Assembly: GCF_014635345.1 (NCBI RefSeq)
Contig: NZ_BMCU01000001.1
Coordinates: 434,001 to 498,000, forward strand
Direction: 5' to 3'
Source of the DNA: Rhodococcoides trifolii
GTDB lineage: Bacteria > Actinomycetota > Actinomycetes > Mycobacteriales > Mycobacteriaceae
Length of the DNA stretch: 64,000 nt
Shown: piece after piece, positions 10,001 through 19,842 of the stretch
Layout: the number at the start of each line of letters is the position of its first letter
How positions within the stretch are numbered: position 1 is the first letter of the stretch
Notes under the pieces: model-generated
The model's input: the letters and a program-made list of their open reading frames with translations, nothing else
Told to the model about the DNA's origin: nothing
Database searches by the model: none
Position numbers and translations under genes: made by a program

Positions 10001-10344
10001 CCGGTGAAGTAGCTGGCGTTGATCTTGGCGATCTGGTCCGGATGGTCGGCGACCAACTTGCTCTGCGCGGCGGCGACGGTGTCGTAGAACGGTTGGCTGT
10101 CGACCGTCTGACCGGCGGGGGCGGTGTAGAGCGCGACGACGTCACCGTTCGCGTCGCGACCGAAGGTGCCGTCGGCGAGCTTCGACGCGCGAACGGATTC
10201 CGAACCCGGATCGTCGAAACCGCTCTGGCTCAGGTGGTCGTTCAGGCTCAGCCCGTACCCGGCCAGGCCGAGCAGAAGAGCGACCATCACACCGATCACC
10301 GTGAACCGGAGTCGGTGTACCAGGTCTCCCCAACGTGCGAACAC
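6991..10344 (-). CDS. mmpL3: MmpL3-type RND transporter, trehalose monomycolate exporter
   Basis: Flips trehalose monomycolate across the inner membrane for outer-membrane assembly, driven by protons. The 1117 residues include a transmembrane helix near 15-35, a large periplasmic loop, helices at 185-350, a second loop at 400-510 and helices at 515-700. Both Asp-Tyr pairs of the proton relay are present: D250/Y251 in LAIDYGLFIVSRF and D598/Y599 in LSTDYEVFLLSRM. After about residue 710 comes a 400-residue cytoplasmic tail rich in Pro, Arg and Ser, with GNGTGTGT, RSKSDRSK and PEPQPFPEPQ repeats. This makes it longer than the M. tuberculosis protein (944 residues as I recall). The GTG start lies directly after the NYN gene stop. 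Identification rests on the relay motifs plus the trmB-NYN-mmpL3 order. Confidence 0.93.
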   Translation of the reverse strand: MFARWGDLVHRLRFTVIGVMVALLLGLAGYGLSLNDHLSQSGFDDPGSESVRASKLADGTFGRDANGDVVALYTAPAGQTVDSQPFYDTVAAAQSKLVADHPDQIAKINASYFTGKLPALTTPDKTKAIATFAIVGDNDTELASNFREVKNAFAIDGVDVQLAGLQPIAGALNDTLASDVHRMELLAIPVVGVLLFFIFGGIVAAALPLIIGGLTVVAANGVVRFITNFVEVNTFVAPVVSLVGLGLAIDYGLFIVSRFREELGDGYSTKQAVRRSVMTAGRTVVFSATMIVASLGGLLLFPQGFLKSVAFGAIATVALAALTSITVLPAILAILGPRVDALGLKFMRKTKSSEEIENGPWGRLTRWVMRNPLKVAVPIVLGLLLLTLPVGNIKFGGINESYLPPDNPTRVAQNEFDANFPSYRTEPLKIVLQNAQGPQIGTLLREASNAPGLVEKFSLTQNQNGVAVLSAGLVDRNDSKPAIEYVRSLDVPDGVTMSVGGTPTLEQDSIAALVDRLPLMAVLVVLVVTLLMFLTFGSLVLPIKAILMTTLGLGATLGILTWIFIDGNGAGLLDFSPGPIMAPILVLIIAIIFGLSTDYEVFLLSRMVEARARGASTSEAIRVGTSHTGRIITAAALILIVVTGAFAFSDLVMMKYIAYGMIAALVIDATLIRMFLVPSIMKLLGDDCWWAPAWMKRIQEKLGLGEPVLEAELMPDDVPELSVSGVPMFAGSASEPLTTPIPRIAPHVPAVRPSAGAAGGARSRVEEPRRSATGRPAVAPGDDRPVRPEPPIEPNRRRSAVRAESDNSRPDNSQSDRSKSERSKSDRSNFQDAGTPEPRPIESWLAELRSPTAKKSDAEPRRPLAQPDSEAPTPAPNGRRSSADVNGNGTGNGTGTGNGTGTGTGNGSPVRPVPAVRPARRPEPAMQRDNHSMDQWFAELRGPAQRGSASEAERNGSAQVPADAPAAQPVADPPSTRRRAEPTYRTETPSAPSVPGEAGRVAPRPDPLTDPVPEPQPERRPSPPVPEVPETRVVQEARPAPQPQPLPEAQSAPEAQPFPEPQPFPEPQRPRETGGRRRRAEPEQGSDGDDAGGSGRHGGRSGQAISVSELLARQRRS

Positions 10345-11025
10345 TTATGACACTCCTTGACGCCCGACGAGCAGTGCGGACAGTGGTCGGAACGGTTGCA
10401 GCCAGGCGCCCTCGTCGGGCAGGGTGTCCAGGCTCACGCGCGGCAGCGGCTCGCGGAAGACGCCGGTGATGTCCTCGAGGTCGACGAATTCCAGTGTCTC
10501 CGACGACACCGCCCAGCTCGCGTGCTCCCGAAATCCGAGCACCTGGACCGGCACGCCGGCAGCCGCAATGGCCTCGAGCGGCTCGCGAAACGCCTGGCCG
10601 TCGGCGGAGGCGACCATGACTCCCGCCAGACCGGTGAGCCGGCGCGCCTCGATGTGGGCGAGCATGTCCGAGTCGACGTCACTGTCCTCGTCGACCTTCG
10701 GTTTTGCGAAGACCGCGAAACCCACGTTGCGCAGCGCCTCGACCCACGGCCGGACGACGTCGGCGCTGCCGTGCGCGATGTTGGTGAACACGGTCGCTTC
10801 GGGTTCGAGGGTCCCGGTGTACGACTCGGACAACTGCGCAGTGCGTCCGAGAAGCCACCGGCCGAGGGCGTCGAAACGCGGTCGGTAGGCAGCGGTCGGC
10901 CGACCGCCGAGGATGGCACCGAGTCCCATGTCGAGATTCGGCGCATCCCAGACGAGCAGGACTCGCTTGCTTCGACGAGAGTCGTCGATGTCGCCCGCTC
11001 CGACGATGTCCTGAGTGACGGTCAT
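10345..11025 (-). CDS. NYN-domain (PIN-like) protein of the mmpL3 operon
   Basis: 226 residues, related to Rv0207c, which sits in the same place in mycobacteria. The N-terminal motif VLLVWDAPNLDMGLGAIL and the later Asp-rich KPKVDEDSDVDSDMLAHIEA fit a NYN/PIN-like ribonuclease fold, in which clustered Asp residues bind metal. The end of the fold is seen in GVMVASADGQAFREPLEAIA. RNase activity is an inference from the family. Its ATG overlaps the trmB stop by four bases and its TAA abuts the mmpL3 GTG with no gap, so the three genes are translationally coupled. A role tied to MmpL3 or tRNA processing is possible but not shown. Confidence 0.82.
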   Translation of the reverse strand: MTVTQDIVGAGDIDDSRRSKRVLLVWDAPNLDMGLGAILGGRPTAAYRPRFDALGRWLLGRTAQLSESYTGTLEPEATVFTNIAHGSADVVRPWVEALRNVGFAVFAKPKVDEDSDVDSDMLAHIEARRLTGLAGVMVASADGQAFREPLEAIAAAGVPVQVLGFREHASWAVSSETLEFVDLEDITGVFREPLPRVSLDTLPDEGAWLQPFRPLSALLVGRQGVS

Positions 11026-11714
11026 GCTTCGATCTTCCCCCACACCCAGTCCGTGACGGTGCTTCCCACCCGATGTGCTTTGTGCTCGAACTTGGTGACG
11101 GGACGTTCGAGGCCGATCGGTGACCGTTCCCGGTCGAGGGTGGCGAGCGCGGGCTCGGCGTTTCCGGTTTCGTCGATCCACTCGGCGTAGTCGGCGTGGT
11201 CGGTGGCGACGTGCAGGACGCCGCCCGTCTTCAGCCGGCTCGCGATCAGCGAGAACGTGGGTGCGCTGAGGAGGCGGCGCTTGTGGTGACGAGCCTTCGG
11301 CCACGGATCGGGGAAGAAGACGCGAACACCGGTCAGCGACTCCGGCTCGACCATGTTTTCCAGCACGTCCACGGCGTCGCCGCGCAGCACCCGCACGTTG
11401 GGGATGGAGTCACGCTCGATCTGTTGGAGCAACTGGGCCAATCCGGGCCGGTAGACCTCGATGGCGACGAGGTTCACATCGGGCTCGGCGAGCGCCATGG
11501 CCGATGTGGCGGTTCCGGTTCCCGAACCGATCTCCAGCACGAGCGGAGCGCTGCGGCCGAACCAGGTGTCGGCGTCGAGCGGCTCGTCGGCGACGTCGCG
11601 GCCGATGGTGGGCCACTGGCGATCCCACGATGCCTGCTGCGGTTCGGTCAGGGCACCACGCCGGGACCGAAAACTCGTCACGCGCGGGTACAGGCGCGAC
11701 GCAGACTCGTTCAT
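11022..11714 (-). CDS. trmB: tRNA (guanine-N7-)-methyltransferase
   Basis: Methylates G46 in the variable loop of tRNAs using S-adenosylmethionine. The 230 residues contain the SAM-binding LVLEIGSGTGT, the acidic strand end LVAIEVYRPG, and the family signature VFFPDPWPKARHHKRR used for guanine recognition. The C-terminus TKFEHKAHRVGSTV matches the TrmB substrate loop. ATG at 11714 has a weak GGA upstream, and an in-frame ATG at 11732 would add six residues. It is the first gene of the trmB-NYN-mmpL3 operon and diverges from the GTPase pair. Confidence 0.92.
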   Translation of the reverse strand: MNESASRLYPRVTSFRSRRGALTEPQQASWDRQWPTIGRDVADEPLDADTWFGRSAPLVLEIGSGTGTATSAMALAEPDVNLVAIEVYRPGLAQLLQQIERDSIPNVRVLRGDAVDVLENMVEPESLTGVRVFFPDPWPKARHHKRRLLSAPTFSLIASRLKTGGVLHVATDHADYAEWIDETGNAEPALATLDRERSPIGLERPVTKFEHKAHRVGSTVTDWVWGKIEA

Positions 11715-11853
11715 CGGTCCATTGTCGCGCATGAACGCGCCGAGGCACACACGAGCCTGAAGTAGTGGTCGAGACTTTGGGGCACGACGGAACAGTACTG
11801 CACCTGTTTGTGCGGACTATGTGAGAATTTCGCCGATCGAACGGGGGGTTCGA

Positions 11854-12435
11854 ATGCGCGACGCACTGGCTCGGTTGGGGTCCGCCACCGTCGGTACGCC
11901 TGGTGGCGAACGGGTCGCAGGGTCGATCGCCCGGTGGACGGCACCCCTGCGCGTCGGTGTCGCCGGACGCCCCGGTGTCGGGAAGTCCGCAGTCGCCCGC
12001 GCGCTCGGTCAGGTGTCCGGCGTCACGCCTGTCGAAGTGCACGTAGTGGATTCACCCGACATCCCGGACGCAATTCTCGACGCCGACCTTGTCCTCTACG
12101 TGATCGTACGAACACCGCACCCGGCCGACCTCGAGGCCCTGTCCGGCCGACACGCCACCGACACCGTCGTCGTCCTGGCGAAGGCCGACACGCTCGTCGA
12201 CCGAGACACTGCGGCGGCGCAGGCGCAGGCATCGACGTCGTTGCCGGTGGTGGCTATCGACACCGGTGACGAAGCCGACGCGTCGACCCTGCGCGCGGTC
12301 GTGGAAGCCGCGTTCGAGGGGGTGGCGAGTCGACGTTCGCGGGCGTTGCTCGCCGAACTGGAGGCTGCCGGCGCCGCCGAGCCGTCGGTGTGCGAAGCGG
12401 TCGAGGCTTTTCTGCGGGATCGGGCGCGGACGTGA
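11854..12435 (+). CDS. Small P-loop GTPase-like protein (Rv0209 position)
   Basis: 193 residues. A clear Walker A motif (VGVAGRPGVGKSAVAR), a G3-like VVDSPDIPDA and a G4-like VVVLAKADTLVD show a GTPase or ATPase fold. The C-terminal 40 residues are Ala/Glu-rich helices. ATG at 11854 is chosen because a GGGGGG tract lies 6 nt upstream; an in-frame GTG at 11821 is weaker. It shares GTGA with the next gene, so the two are one operon, and the order before pckG matches Rv0209-Rv0210-Rv0211. Function unknown. Pairing with a membrane-anchored partner suggests a dynamin-like or membrane-associated GTPase system. Confidence 0.75.
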   Translation: MRDALARLGSATVGTPGGERVAGSIARWTAPLRVGVAGRPGVGKSAVARALGQVSGVTPVEVHVVDSPDIPDAILDADLVLYVIVRTPHPADLEALSGRHATDTVVVLAKADTLVDRDTAAAQAQASTSLPVVAIDTGDEADASTLRAVVEAAFEGVASRRSRALLAELEAAGAAEPSVCEAVEAFLRDRART

Positions 12436-13862
12436 CCGCCATCGGAACCGAGTTCGCTCGGGTTCTGACCCGATGGAATCCGTCGGGGATCACTCGGCTG
12501 CGCGCCGCGCTCGACGCTCCCGATCCGTACCCTCGGATTCGGGTCGTCGCCGATCACGGAGTCGATGTCGACGGTGTTCTGGGTCGGTTGGCCGACAGTT
12601 GCCCAGACCCTCATCACACTGATGCCCCCGCTGGGATCGCCCTCGTGCTGCTCGACGCGTCGGCCCCGATCGGCCGTGCGATGTTGACGCGGCTCCGGCA
12701 GGTGCCCGACTCGACGCGGGTGGTGATCGTGCTGGACGGCATCGATCGTCATCAGGACTGGGACGTCGTCGCCGCTCGCAACAGGACGCTGCTGGCGGAG
12801 TACGTGCCGCGGCTGGCGACGGTCCCGATCAGGCCCGCCGCGTCGAGGGTGGTCGACGACAGGTCCGAGATCGCCACCGACCTTGCCGCCGCCGCCGCGG
12901 GCACGGCAGCCGAATGGGAATCGCGGAATCTGCTCTGCCTGGTGGACGAGGTGGTCGGTGAGGCCCGCCGATCTCTCGCCGCGCATGCCCGAACCGCCGC
13001 TGCGGATGCGAACCTCGCTGCGGCGAGGTCGGAGCGAGGTGACCTGATCGCCGAGCGGGCACGTGCGGGTGCGGACCGAAGTTCGTTGGTACGCAGTCGT
13101 ATTCAGCGAGTTCGACTGGACGCGCTGCACGACGTCGGATCCGAGATCAGGGCGGTGTCGACGGCCGCGACGCACGCGATCGACCGCGCCGGGACGGCGG
13201 CGATGCGGACTTTCCCCGTCGACTTCGCCCGCGAGATCGATTCGGCGGCATCACGATTGGATCGGTCCGTCGGCGGCAGACTCGATTCGGTTCGGAACGA
13301 GATCGGCGGACCGGACGTCGCGTCCACGGCCGTCGTCGCACCCACCGACATCGACACCGTTCCTGCCGCCCGGTCCCGCGGCGCCGACGAGTGGCTGGCC
13401 GGGTTGGTCGGGCTCTCGGCGGGTGCGGGATTCGCGCGGCTGATCGGAGCGCTGACGGGACCGACGCCGGTGCTGTCGTGGATTCTGACGACGGTTCTCG
13501 CCCTGGCGGTCGGAGGGACGACGGTGGCCGTGCGTCGCCGGGCGGCGGATCGAGCGACGCTGCGGCGGTGGGCCACGGAAATCGTCGCGGACGTGCGACC
13601 GCGGTGGGAGCAGTCCATTCTCTCGGCCCTGCTCGACGCCGAAGCGACCATCACCGCATCGCTGACGGCGGCGGCTCGTGACCGGACGAAGGCGGTGGAT
13701 CGCCTGATGGTCGGCGTCGACGATCGAATTCGCGCGGGCGCCGCGGAGGTCGCCGGTCGCAACGCGGCGTACGAGCGCGATCTCGCTGCGTTGGAGCGCG
13801 GTGCGGACGCCGTTCGGCGGGCGGTGGAACCGCGGACGGCCGGCGTGCGTCCAAGCCCCTGA
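12432..13862 (+). CDS. Membrane-anchored partner of the GTPase-like protein (Rv0210 position)
   Basis: 476 residues. The N-terminal 150 residues look like a GTPase domain without its P-loop (RIRVVADHGVDVDGVLGRL, then VVIVLDGIDRHQDWDV). A long Ala/Arg/Glu helical region follows (about 165-260, likely coiled coil), then a hydrophobic hairpin (LAGLVGLSAGAGFARLIG, WILTTVLALAVGGTTVAV) and a final helical segment. The GTG start overlaps the preceding stop by four bases. This arrangement of degenerate G domain, helices and membrane hairpin recalls bacterial dynamin-like proteins, but sequence alone does not prove it. Confidence 0.72.
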   Translation: MTAIGTEFARVLTRWNPSGITRLRAALDAPDPYPRIRVVADHGVDVDGVLGRLADSCPDPHHTDAPAGIALVLLDASAPIGRAMLTRLRQVPDSTRVVIVLDGIDRHQDWDVVAARNRTLLAEYVPRLATVPIRPAASRVVDDRSEIATDLAAAAAGTAAEWESRNLLCLVDEVVGEARRSLAAHARTAAADANLAAARSERGDLIAERARAGADRSSLVRSRIQRVRLDALHDVGSEIRAVSTAATHAIDRAGTAAMRTFPVDFAREIDSAASRLDRSVGGRLDSVRNEIGGPDVASTAVVAPTDIDTVPAARSRGADEWLAGLVGLSAGAGFARLIGALTGPTPVLSWILTTVLALAVGGTTVAVRRRAADRATLRRWATEIVADVRPRWEQSILSALLDAEATITASLTAAARDRTKAVDRLMVGVDDRIRAGAAEVAGRNAAYERDLAALERGADAVRRAVEPRTAGVRPSP

Positions 13863-13890
13863 AGGCGCTTTTCTCGTGGAGGTGGCAGTG

Positions 13891-14187
13891 ATGGCCGATT
13901 TCTCGGATCCGGTGGGTCCACCGACTCATGTCGGCGTGGTCGATCCGGATCAGGATCTGAACGGCGACGGTGTGCCGGACACGGTGGTCGTCCACCCGGG
14001 ATCGCCGATGAGCGAGATGCTGCACGGGTTTCTGGACGAGCCGTCGACGGCAGTCGTCTCGGATTTCGACGGCGACGGGATCGCCGATCACATCACGGCG
14101 TTCGAGGACGACGGCGGCTACTCGGCGTGGCAGCTCGTCTCGGGCGACGATGCGGGGTGGACGGTGACCGACAGGGGGTCGTTGTGA
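13891..14187 (+). CDS. Small acidic protein with two Asp-rich calcium-type repeats
   Basis: 98 residues, no signal peptide. Two motifs, DQDLNGDGVPDTVVV and DFDGDGIADHITAF, have the DxDxDG spacing of EF-hand, dockerin or thrombospondin-type calcium loops. The spacing of the two repeats and the beta-prone residues after each are like FG-GAP or VCBS units. The start is the ATG at 13891 with a good GGAGG 8 nt upstream. It lies 28 bp behind the GTPase pair and ahead of pckG. I do not recognise a function; calcium binding is an inference from the motif only. Confidence 0.7.
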   Translation: MADFSDPVGPPTHVGVVDPDQDLNGDGVPDTVVVHPGSPMSEMLHGFLDEPSTAVVSDFDGDGIADHITAFEDDGGYSAWQLVSGDDAGWTVTDRGSL

Positions 14188-14390
14188 TTGCCTTTTTGTC
14201 CTGACAAACGGCCTGGTACAACAGGTTTGCTGAATCGGTTTTGTGACAGATCGGACAGGCCCCGATTGTTTCATAATGTATTCACAGAGTTAATCTGTGA
14301 ACCCCAGGGCACTCGGTTCGTGTCCTCCACAGGCGTACGTATGTCCGGTTCGTGGGCGCCGCCCCGTTATTGCAGCACCAGGAGACTTTC
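14188..14390 (+). promoter_or_regulatory. pckG leader with 8-bp inverted repeat
   Basis: 203 nt between the acidic-protein gene and pckG. A perfect inverted repeat TTCACAGA-N5-TCTGTGAA occupies 14281-14301, next to an AT-rich CATAAT (14272-14277) that could be a -10 element; no good -35 lies at the usual spacing. The repeat is a candidate operator for a carbon-source regulator of gluconeogenesis. It is not the usual CRP/GlxR order (TGTGA-N6-TCACA) but its inversion. AGGAGA precedes the pckG ATG. Confidence 0.5.
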
Positions 14391-16217
<1,827 letters not shown>

Positions 16218-16230
16218 GCATCTCTTTCCC

Positions 16231-16281
16231 GACTCAGGGGCACACTCACGTCGACAGATCGACTGAAAGTGCCCCTGAGTC
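16231..16281. terminator. Bidirectional hairpin between pckG and the CDF gene
   Basis: Arms GACTCAGGGGCAC (16231-16243) and GTGCCCCTGAGTC (16269-16281) are perfectly complementary over 13 bp with a 25-nt loop, placed between two convergent stops. There is no U-tract, which is common for actinobacterial terminators. Confidence 0.75.
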
Positions 16282-16296
16282 CGTTTCCGGGTGCCC

Positions 16297-17208
16297 TCAC
16301 CCCAGCGTCAGCATCGCCCGCACGACGTACTGGTTCTCCTCCAGCCGCCGTTCCAGCGAATGCAGCGTCTCCGCCACGCGCGATTCCGCGTAGTCGCCGA
16401 CCAGATCGATACCGGCGATCAGGTACACCCTGCGCGGCCCCACGTATTCCATGCGCAGGAACGACACGCTCTGTACCTCGACGAACTCGGTGAGTGTTGC
16501 CGTGGCTCCCTCGCGGAGCTGCGGTGACGCCGCCTCGCCCAGCAGGAACCGTCGGTTGCGGTCGATGAGGATGACGGCGACGACCGCGAGGAGGATGCCG
16601 ACGAGGATCGAGCCGATGGCGTCCGGAATGGGCGATCCGGTGATCTGGTGCAGCAAAATGCCGACGAACGCGATCACAAGGCCCACGAGGGCTGCCGCAT
16701 CCTCGGCGAAGACCGCCCGGACCGTGGGGTCCGACGTTGCCAGTGCTTGCTCCATCACATCGCGGTGTGCACGCTTCGCTTCGCCCCGCAGCTGTTTGTA
16801 CGCCTGCCGGAACGAGATCGCTTCCAGTACGAACGCGACTGCCAGGACGATGTACGCCACCAGGAAGTCACCCGCCGGTTCGGCGTTCGAGAGTTCTTGG
16901 ACGCCGTGGGTGATCGAGACTCCGGCACCGAGAGCGAACAACCCGAGCGCGGCGAACATCGACCAGACGTACGCCTCTCGGCCGTAACCGAACGGGTGGA
17001 CGTCGTCCGGTTCGCGCCGGGACCGCTTGTTGGCGATGAGCAGCAGCACCTCGTTCCCGGTGTCCGCCCAGGAGTGGGCGGCCTCGGCGACCATCGAGGC
17101 CGATCCGGTGAACAGTGCCGCGCCTGTTTTCGCCACGGCGACGAGAGCGTTGGCGCCGAACGCCAGAACGACGGTGAGCGTGCTCTCGTCCGTCTTCTCC
17201 TCGGCCAT
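16297..17208 (-). CDS. Cation diffusion facilitator family metal exporter
   Basis: Exports divalent cations (Zn, Fe, Mn or Co) by proton exchange. 303 residues with six hydrophobic segments. Family residues are visible in the second helix (AEAAHSWADTGNEVLLL, with the His and Asp metal ligands) and the fifth (VFAEDAAALVGLVIAFVG). The C-terminal cytoplasmic domain (about 210-303) resembles the CDF dimerisation domain. The Ser/Arg/His-containing loop SRREPDDVHPFGYGRE matches the conserved HPFGYGR. The start ATG overlaps the stop of the ROK gene (TGATG), so they are co-transcribed. Metal specificity cannot be read. Confidence 0.9.
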   Translation of the reverse strand: MAEEKTDESTLTVVLAFGANALVAVAKTGAALFTGSASMVAEAAHSWADTGNEVLLLIANKRSRREPDDVHPFGYGREAYVWSMFAALGLFALGAGVSITHGVQELSNAEPAGDFLVAYIVLAVAFVLEAISFRQAYKQLRGEAKRAHRDVMEQALATSDPTVRAVFAEDAAALVGLVIAFVGILLHQITGSPIPDAIGSILVGILLAVVAVILIDRNRRFLLGEAASPQLREGATATLTEFVEVQSVSFLRMEYVGPRRVYLIAGIDLVGDYAESRVAETLHSLERRLEENQYVVRAMLTLG

Positions 17209-18104
17209 CACGCGCTCACCAGCGCCGCTGCTCCGGTGAGTGTGCCCAGGCCGCCGAGCTCGGCGGGCACCACCCGCAAGCCGCTCAGGAAATTGAGCTT
17301 CGCGTGCAACTCCACCGACTGCAGCAACGGATCCCACAACGGCGGACCGGCTTGGGAGAATCCACCGCCGACGACCGCGAGCTGGATGTCGAGCAGAGCC
17401 GCAGTCGACGCGATGGCCTGACCGATCGCAGCACCGGCTCGCTGCAGAGCTGCCGCGGCGATCGGGTGGCCGTCGGCTGCGGCGCGGGCGAGCGCAATTC
17501 CGTCGTCGCCCTCCCAGCCCTGCGACTGAGCCCACCGGACGGCATTGGGACCACTCGCCACGGTCTCGACGCACCCCACCCCGCCGCAGGTGCAGGGGTC
17601 GGTGGACCCGGGGACGACGACGTGTCCGATGTGACCGGCATTCCCCGACCGACCGCGCACGATCTTCCCGCCGAGGACCAGCCCACCACCGATGCCGGTC
17701 GAGACGGTCATTCCCACCAGGTCGGCGACGCCGCGGCCCGCGCCGAATCGATGTTCCGCCAGTGCGACGCATGCGCCGTCGAGAGCCAGGGTGATGGCGG
17801 CGTCGGGGAAGAGCGATCGGACGGCGTCGACGATGGGAAAACCCTCGTACCACTCGGCGATGTTGATGGGGGACACGATGCCCGCGGTGGTGTCGACGGG
17901 ACCCGCCGACGCGATGCCGACCTCGGTGACCTGTGCGACCTCGACGTTCGCGGAGGCCAGCACGTCGTAGAGCAGTTGCTCGCACGCGTCCCAGACGTTC
18001 TCGGTCGGTGTGGGGGTGATCTTCGCGTCGACAGGCCGGCCGTTGGCGCCGACCATGGCCGCCGCGAACTTGGTTCCCCCGATGTCGAGTGCGAGCGCCG
18101 TCAT
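17208..18104 (-). CDS. ROK-family sugar kinase (glucokinase-like)
   Basis: Phosphorylates glucose or a related hexose with ATP. 298 residues. The phosphate-binding motif LALDIGGTKFAAAMV is at the N-terminus. The ROK zinc site and active-site His are in GHIGHVVVPGSTDPCTCGG followed by VGCVE (CxCGGxGCxE pattern). It has no helix-turn-helix, so it is an enzyme rather than a NagC-type repressor. ATG at 18104 is the first residue of the fold. It is coupled to the CDF gene downstream; the methyltransferase gene upstream ends only 4 bp away. It could also act on mannose or N-acetyl sugars. Confidence 0.88.
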   Translation of the reverse strand: MTALALDIGGTKFAAAMVGANGRPVDAKITPTPTENVWDACEQLLYDVLASANVEVAQVTEVGIASAGPVDTTAGIVSPINIAEWYEGFPIVDAVRSLFPDAAITLALDGACVALAEHRFGAGRGVADLVGMTVSTGIGGGLVLGGKIVRGRSGNAGHIGHVVVPGSTDPCTCGGVGCVETVASGPNAVRWAQSQGWEGDDGIALARAAADGHPIAAAALQRAGAAIGQAIASTAALLDIQLAVVGGGFSQAGPPLWDPLLQSVELHAKLNFLSGLRVVPAELGGLGTLTGAAALVSA

Positions 18105-18108
18105 CGCT

Positions 18109-18912
18109 TCACCGTACTGCGCGCAGTACGAGAACGACGTTGCTGACGAGCAGCTCGCGCACGACGGGGACGCGCACCAGCCACCACGCCCACCGCGGAT
18201 GGTAGCGAGGAAACGCGGACAGTAGTTCTCCGTTCGGAGTGGTTGTGGCCCAACGCAATCCGTCCGAAGCGCCGACTGCGAACAGGGACTTTCCGTACCT
18301 GTTCTTAGGCTCGTGACCGTGTGTGCGCGCGTACCGCCGGGCCGCACGCTCGCCGCCCAGGAAGTGCCACGGTCCGGTTTCGTGACCACCGAACGGACCC
18401 CACCACAGGGTGTAGGAGAGCACGACGATGCCGCCGGGTGCGGTCACACGCAGCATTTCCTCGGCCATCGCCCAGGGGTCCCGTACGTGCTCGGCAACGT
18501 TGGACGACATGCAGACGTCGACGCTCGACGTGCGGAAGGGCAACGCGGTCCCCGAGCCGCGGACGCTTCCGTGGACCTGCAGATCGGCCGCGTGCATCTC
18601 GGCCGGGTCCGGCTCCACCGACAGGTACCGGGCCCCGACCCTTGCGAACGCGTCCGCGAAGTAGCCGGGCCCACCGCCGACGTCGAGGATGACCGCACCG
18701 TCGAGGGCGCGTCCGGTGGCGCCGACGTAGACGTCGTCGACGAGGGCGGCGGTATCGACCGCGAGGTTGCCGTAGAAGAGGGCGGGATCGGTCTGCTCGT
18801 ACCGAAAGTCGGACGCGAGCGCCACCGATCTGCGCAAGGTGGCGCGGCGTGCGAGCCGTGCCGTCACCGCTGAATCGAACTTCGGCGCGTCGAACCTCGC
18901 TCCCCCCACCAC
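18109..18912 (-). CDS. Class I SAM-dependent methyltransferase (Rv0224c-like)
   Basis: 267 residues. The SAM motif VILDVGGGPGYFADAF, acidic YLSVEPDP and post-motif SSNVAEHVRDPWAM define a class I methyltransferase of the type near mycobacterial cell-wall glycan genes. The GTG at 18912 gives the longest form. An in-frame GTG at 18867 would start just before the conserved ARRATLRRSVALASDFRYEQ, as I recall for the mycobacterial protein, so the true start may be there. The neighbouring GT4 and PMT-like genes suggest a lipid or glycan substrate, but none is shown. Confidence 0.85.
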   Translation of the reverse strand: MVGGARFDAPKFDSAVTARLARRATLRRSVALASDFRYEQTDPALFYGNLAVDTAALVDDVYVGATGRALDGAVILDVGGGPGYFADAFARVGARYLSVEPDPAEMHAADLQVHGSVRGSGTALPFRTSSVDVCMSSNVAEHVRDPWAMAEEMLRVTAPGGIVVLSYTLWWGPFGGHETGPWHFLGGERAARRYARTHGHEPKNRYGKSLFAVGASDGLRWATTTPNGELLSAFPRYHPRWAWWLVRVPVVRELLVSNVVLVLRAVR

Positions 18913-18939
18913 GGGGTGAACCTTAACGTGCGGGCAGCA

Positions 18940-19758
18940 CTAGCCCGCGAACTGCAGCACCGTCGTGCACGGGCGGAGATCGCGAAGTCGGGGGAGATCG
19001 GAGAGCACGCGGTTGGTCATGAACTTGGACATGCCGTGCGCGGACGGGAACAGCTTCTCGGTGGCCGACACGACGCCCGGGATCTCGGAGGCGAGGAGCC
19101 GTGCGCGCGACGTGCTCATCGAGAACGGCATGGCCGGGATGGTGTAATGATCGCTCATCGCGACGCCCTTGATCGTCTTCTTCGACACCCACGTCGGGAT
19201 GGAATCGAAGATCATGCCGCCACCGGGGAACCGTGCTGCGCATTCGGCGATCAGGGCCATTGCGCTCGCCTCGTCGAAGTACATCAGCAGACCCTCCGCG
19301 GTGACGAATACCTTCTCGCCTTGCGGAATGCTCGACATCCATGCGGTGTCGAAGGCGGACTCGGCGAGGTGGGTGATCTCCTGCTCGTCGGGCAGGACGC
19401 GGCTCCGCAGGTCCATGACCGGCTCGAGGTCGATGGAGAACCACGGGTTGTGCGGCCTCCCGAGCCGCCAGTAGCTCGTTTGCAGTCCTTCACCGAGCGC
19501 GACGATCGTGGCGCGGGGATTCAGCGCAAGGAAGTCGCGGGTGGCGCGGTCGAACGTGCGTGACCGCAAGGCCGCGGCAGGGTCGGCTTTGCCGAACTTC
19601 GACCAGTCGTAGTCGATGCTGTCGAAGATGCGCAGTGCCATAGGATCGTCGACGACGCGACGGTCGCCCGCGGCGAAAGTCGCCCGGTTGTACAGCGTGT
19701 AGAGAGTGGTGGACGACACGCCCTCGAGGGCGTTTCCGTCGATAGTTTGTCCGAGCAT
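18940..19758 (-). CDS. Leucine-carboxyl-methyltransferase-fold SAM methyltransferase
   Basis: 272 residues of the PPM1/LCMT-like family, which in actinobacteria includes many O-methyltransferases of unknown target. Visible signatures are ARATIVALGEGLQTSYWRLG (SAM loop), SIDLEPVMDLRSRVLPD and KVFVTAEGLLMYFDEASAMA. ATG at 19758 has a GGGA about 8 nt upstream; an in-frame start at 19794 would add 12 residues. It lies 28 bp upstream of the other methyltransferase on the same strand and diverges from the GT4 gene. Confidence 0.83.
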   Translation of the reverse strand: MLGQTIDGNALEGVSSTTLYTLYNRATFAAGDRRVVDDPMALRIFDSIDYDWSKFGKADPAAALRSRTFDRATRDFLALNPRATIVALGEGLQTSYWRLGRPHNPWFSIDLEPVMDLRSRVLPDEQEITHLAESAFDTAWMSSIPQGEKVFVTAEGLLMYFDEASAMALIAECAARFPGGGMIFDSIPTWVSKKTIKGVAMSDHYTIPAMPFSMSTSRARLLASEIPGVVSATEKLFPSAHGMSKFMTNRVLSDLPRLRDLRPCTTVLQFAG

Positions 19759-19842
19759 GATGTTGTCCCATCGAGGTGTCCGTCGAACGGACATTTATCG
19801 GGTGATTCGCATGATCTCACCCCGAGGATGGGTCGGAACATC

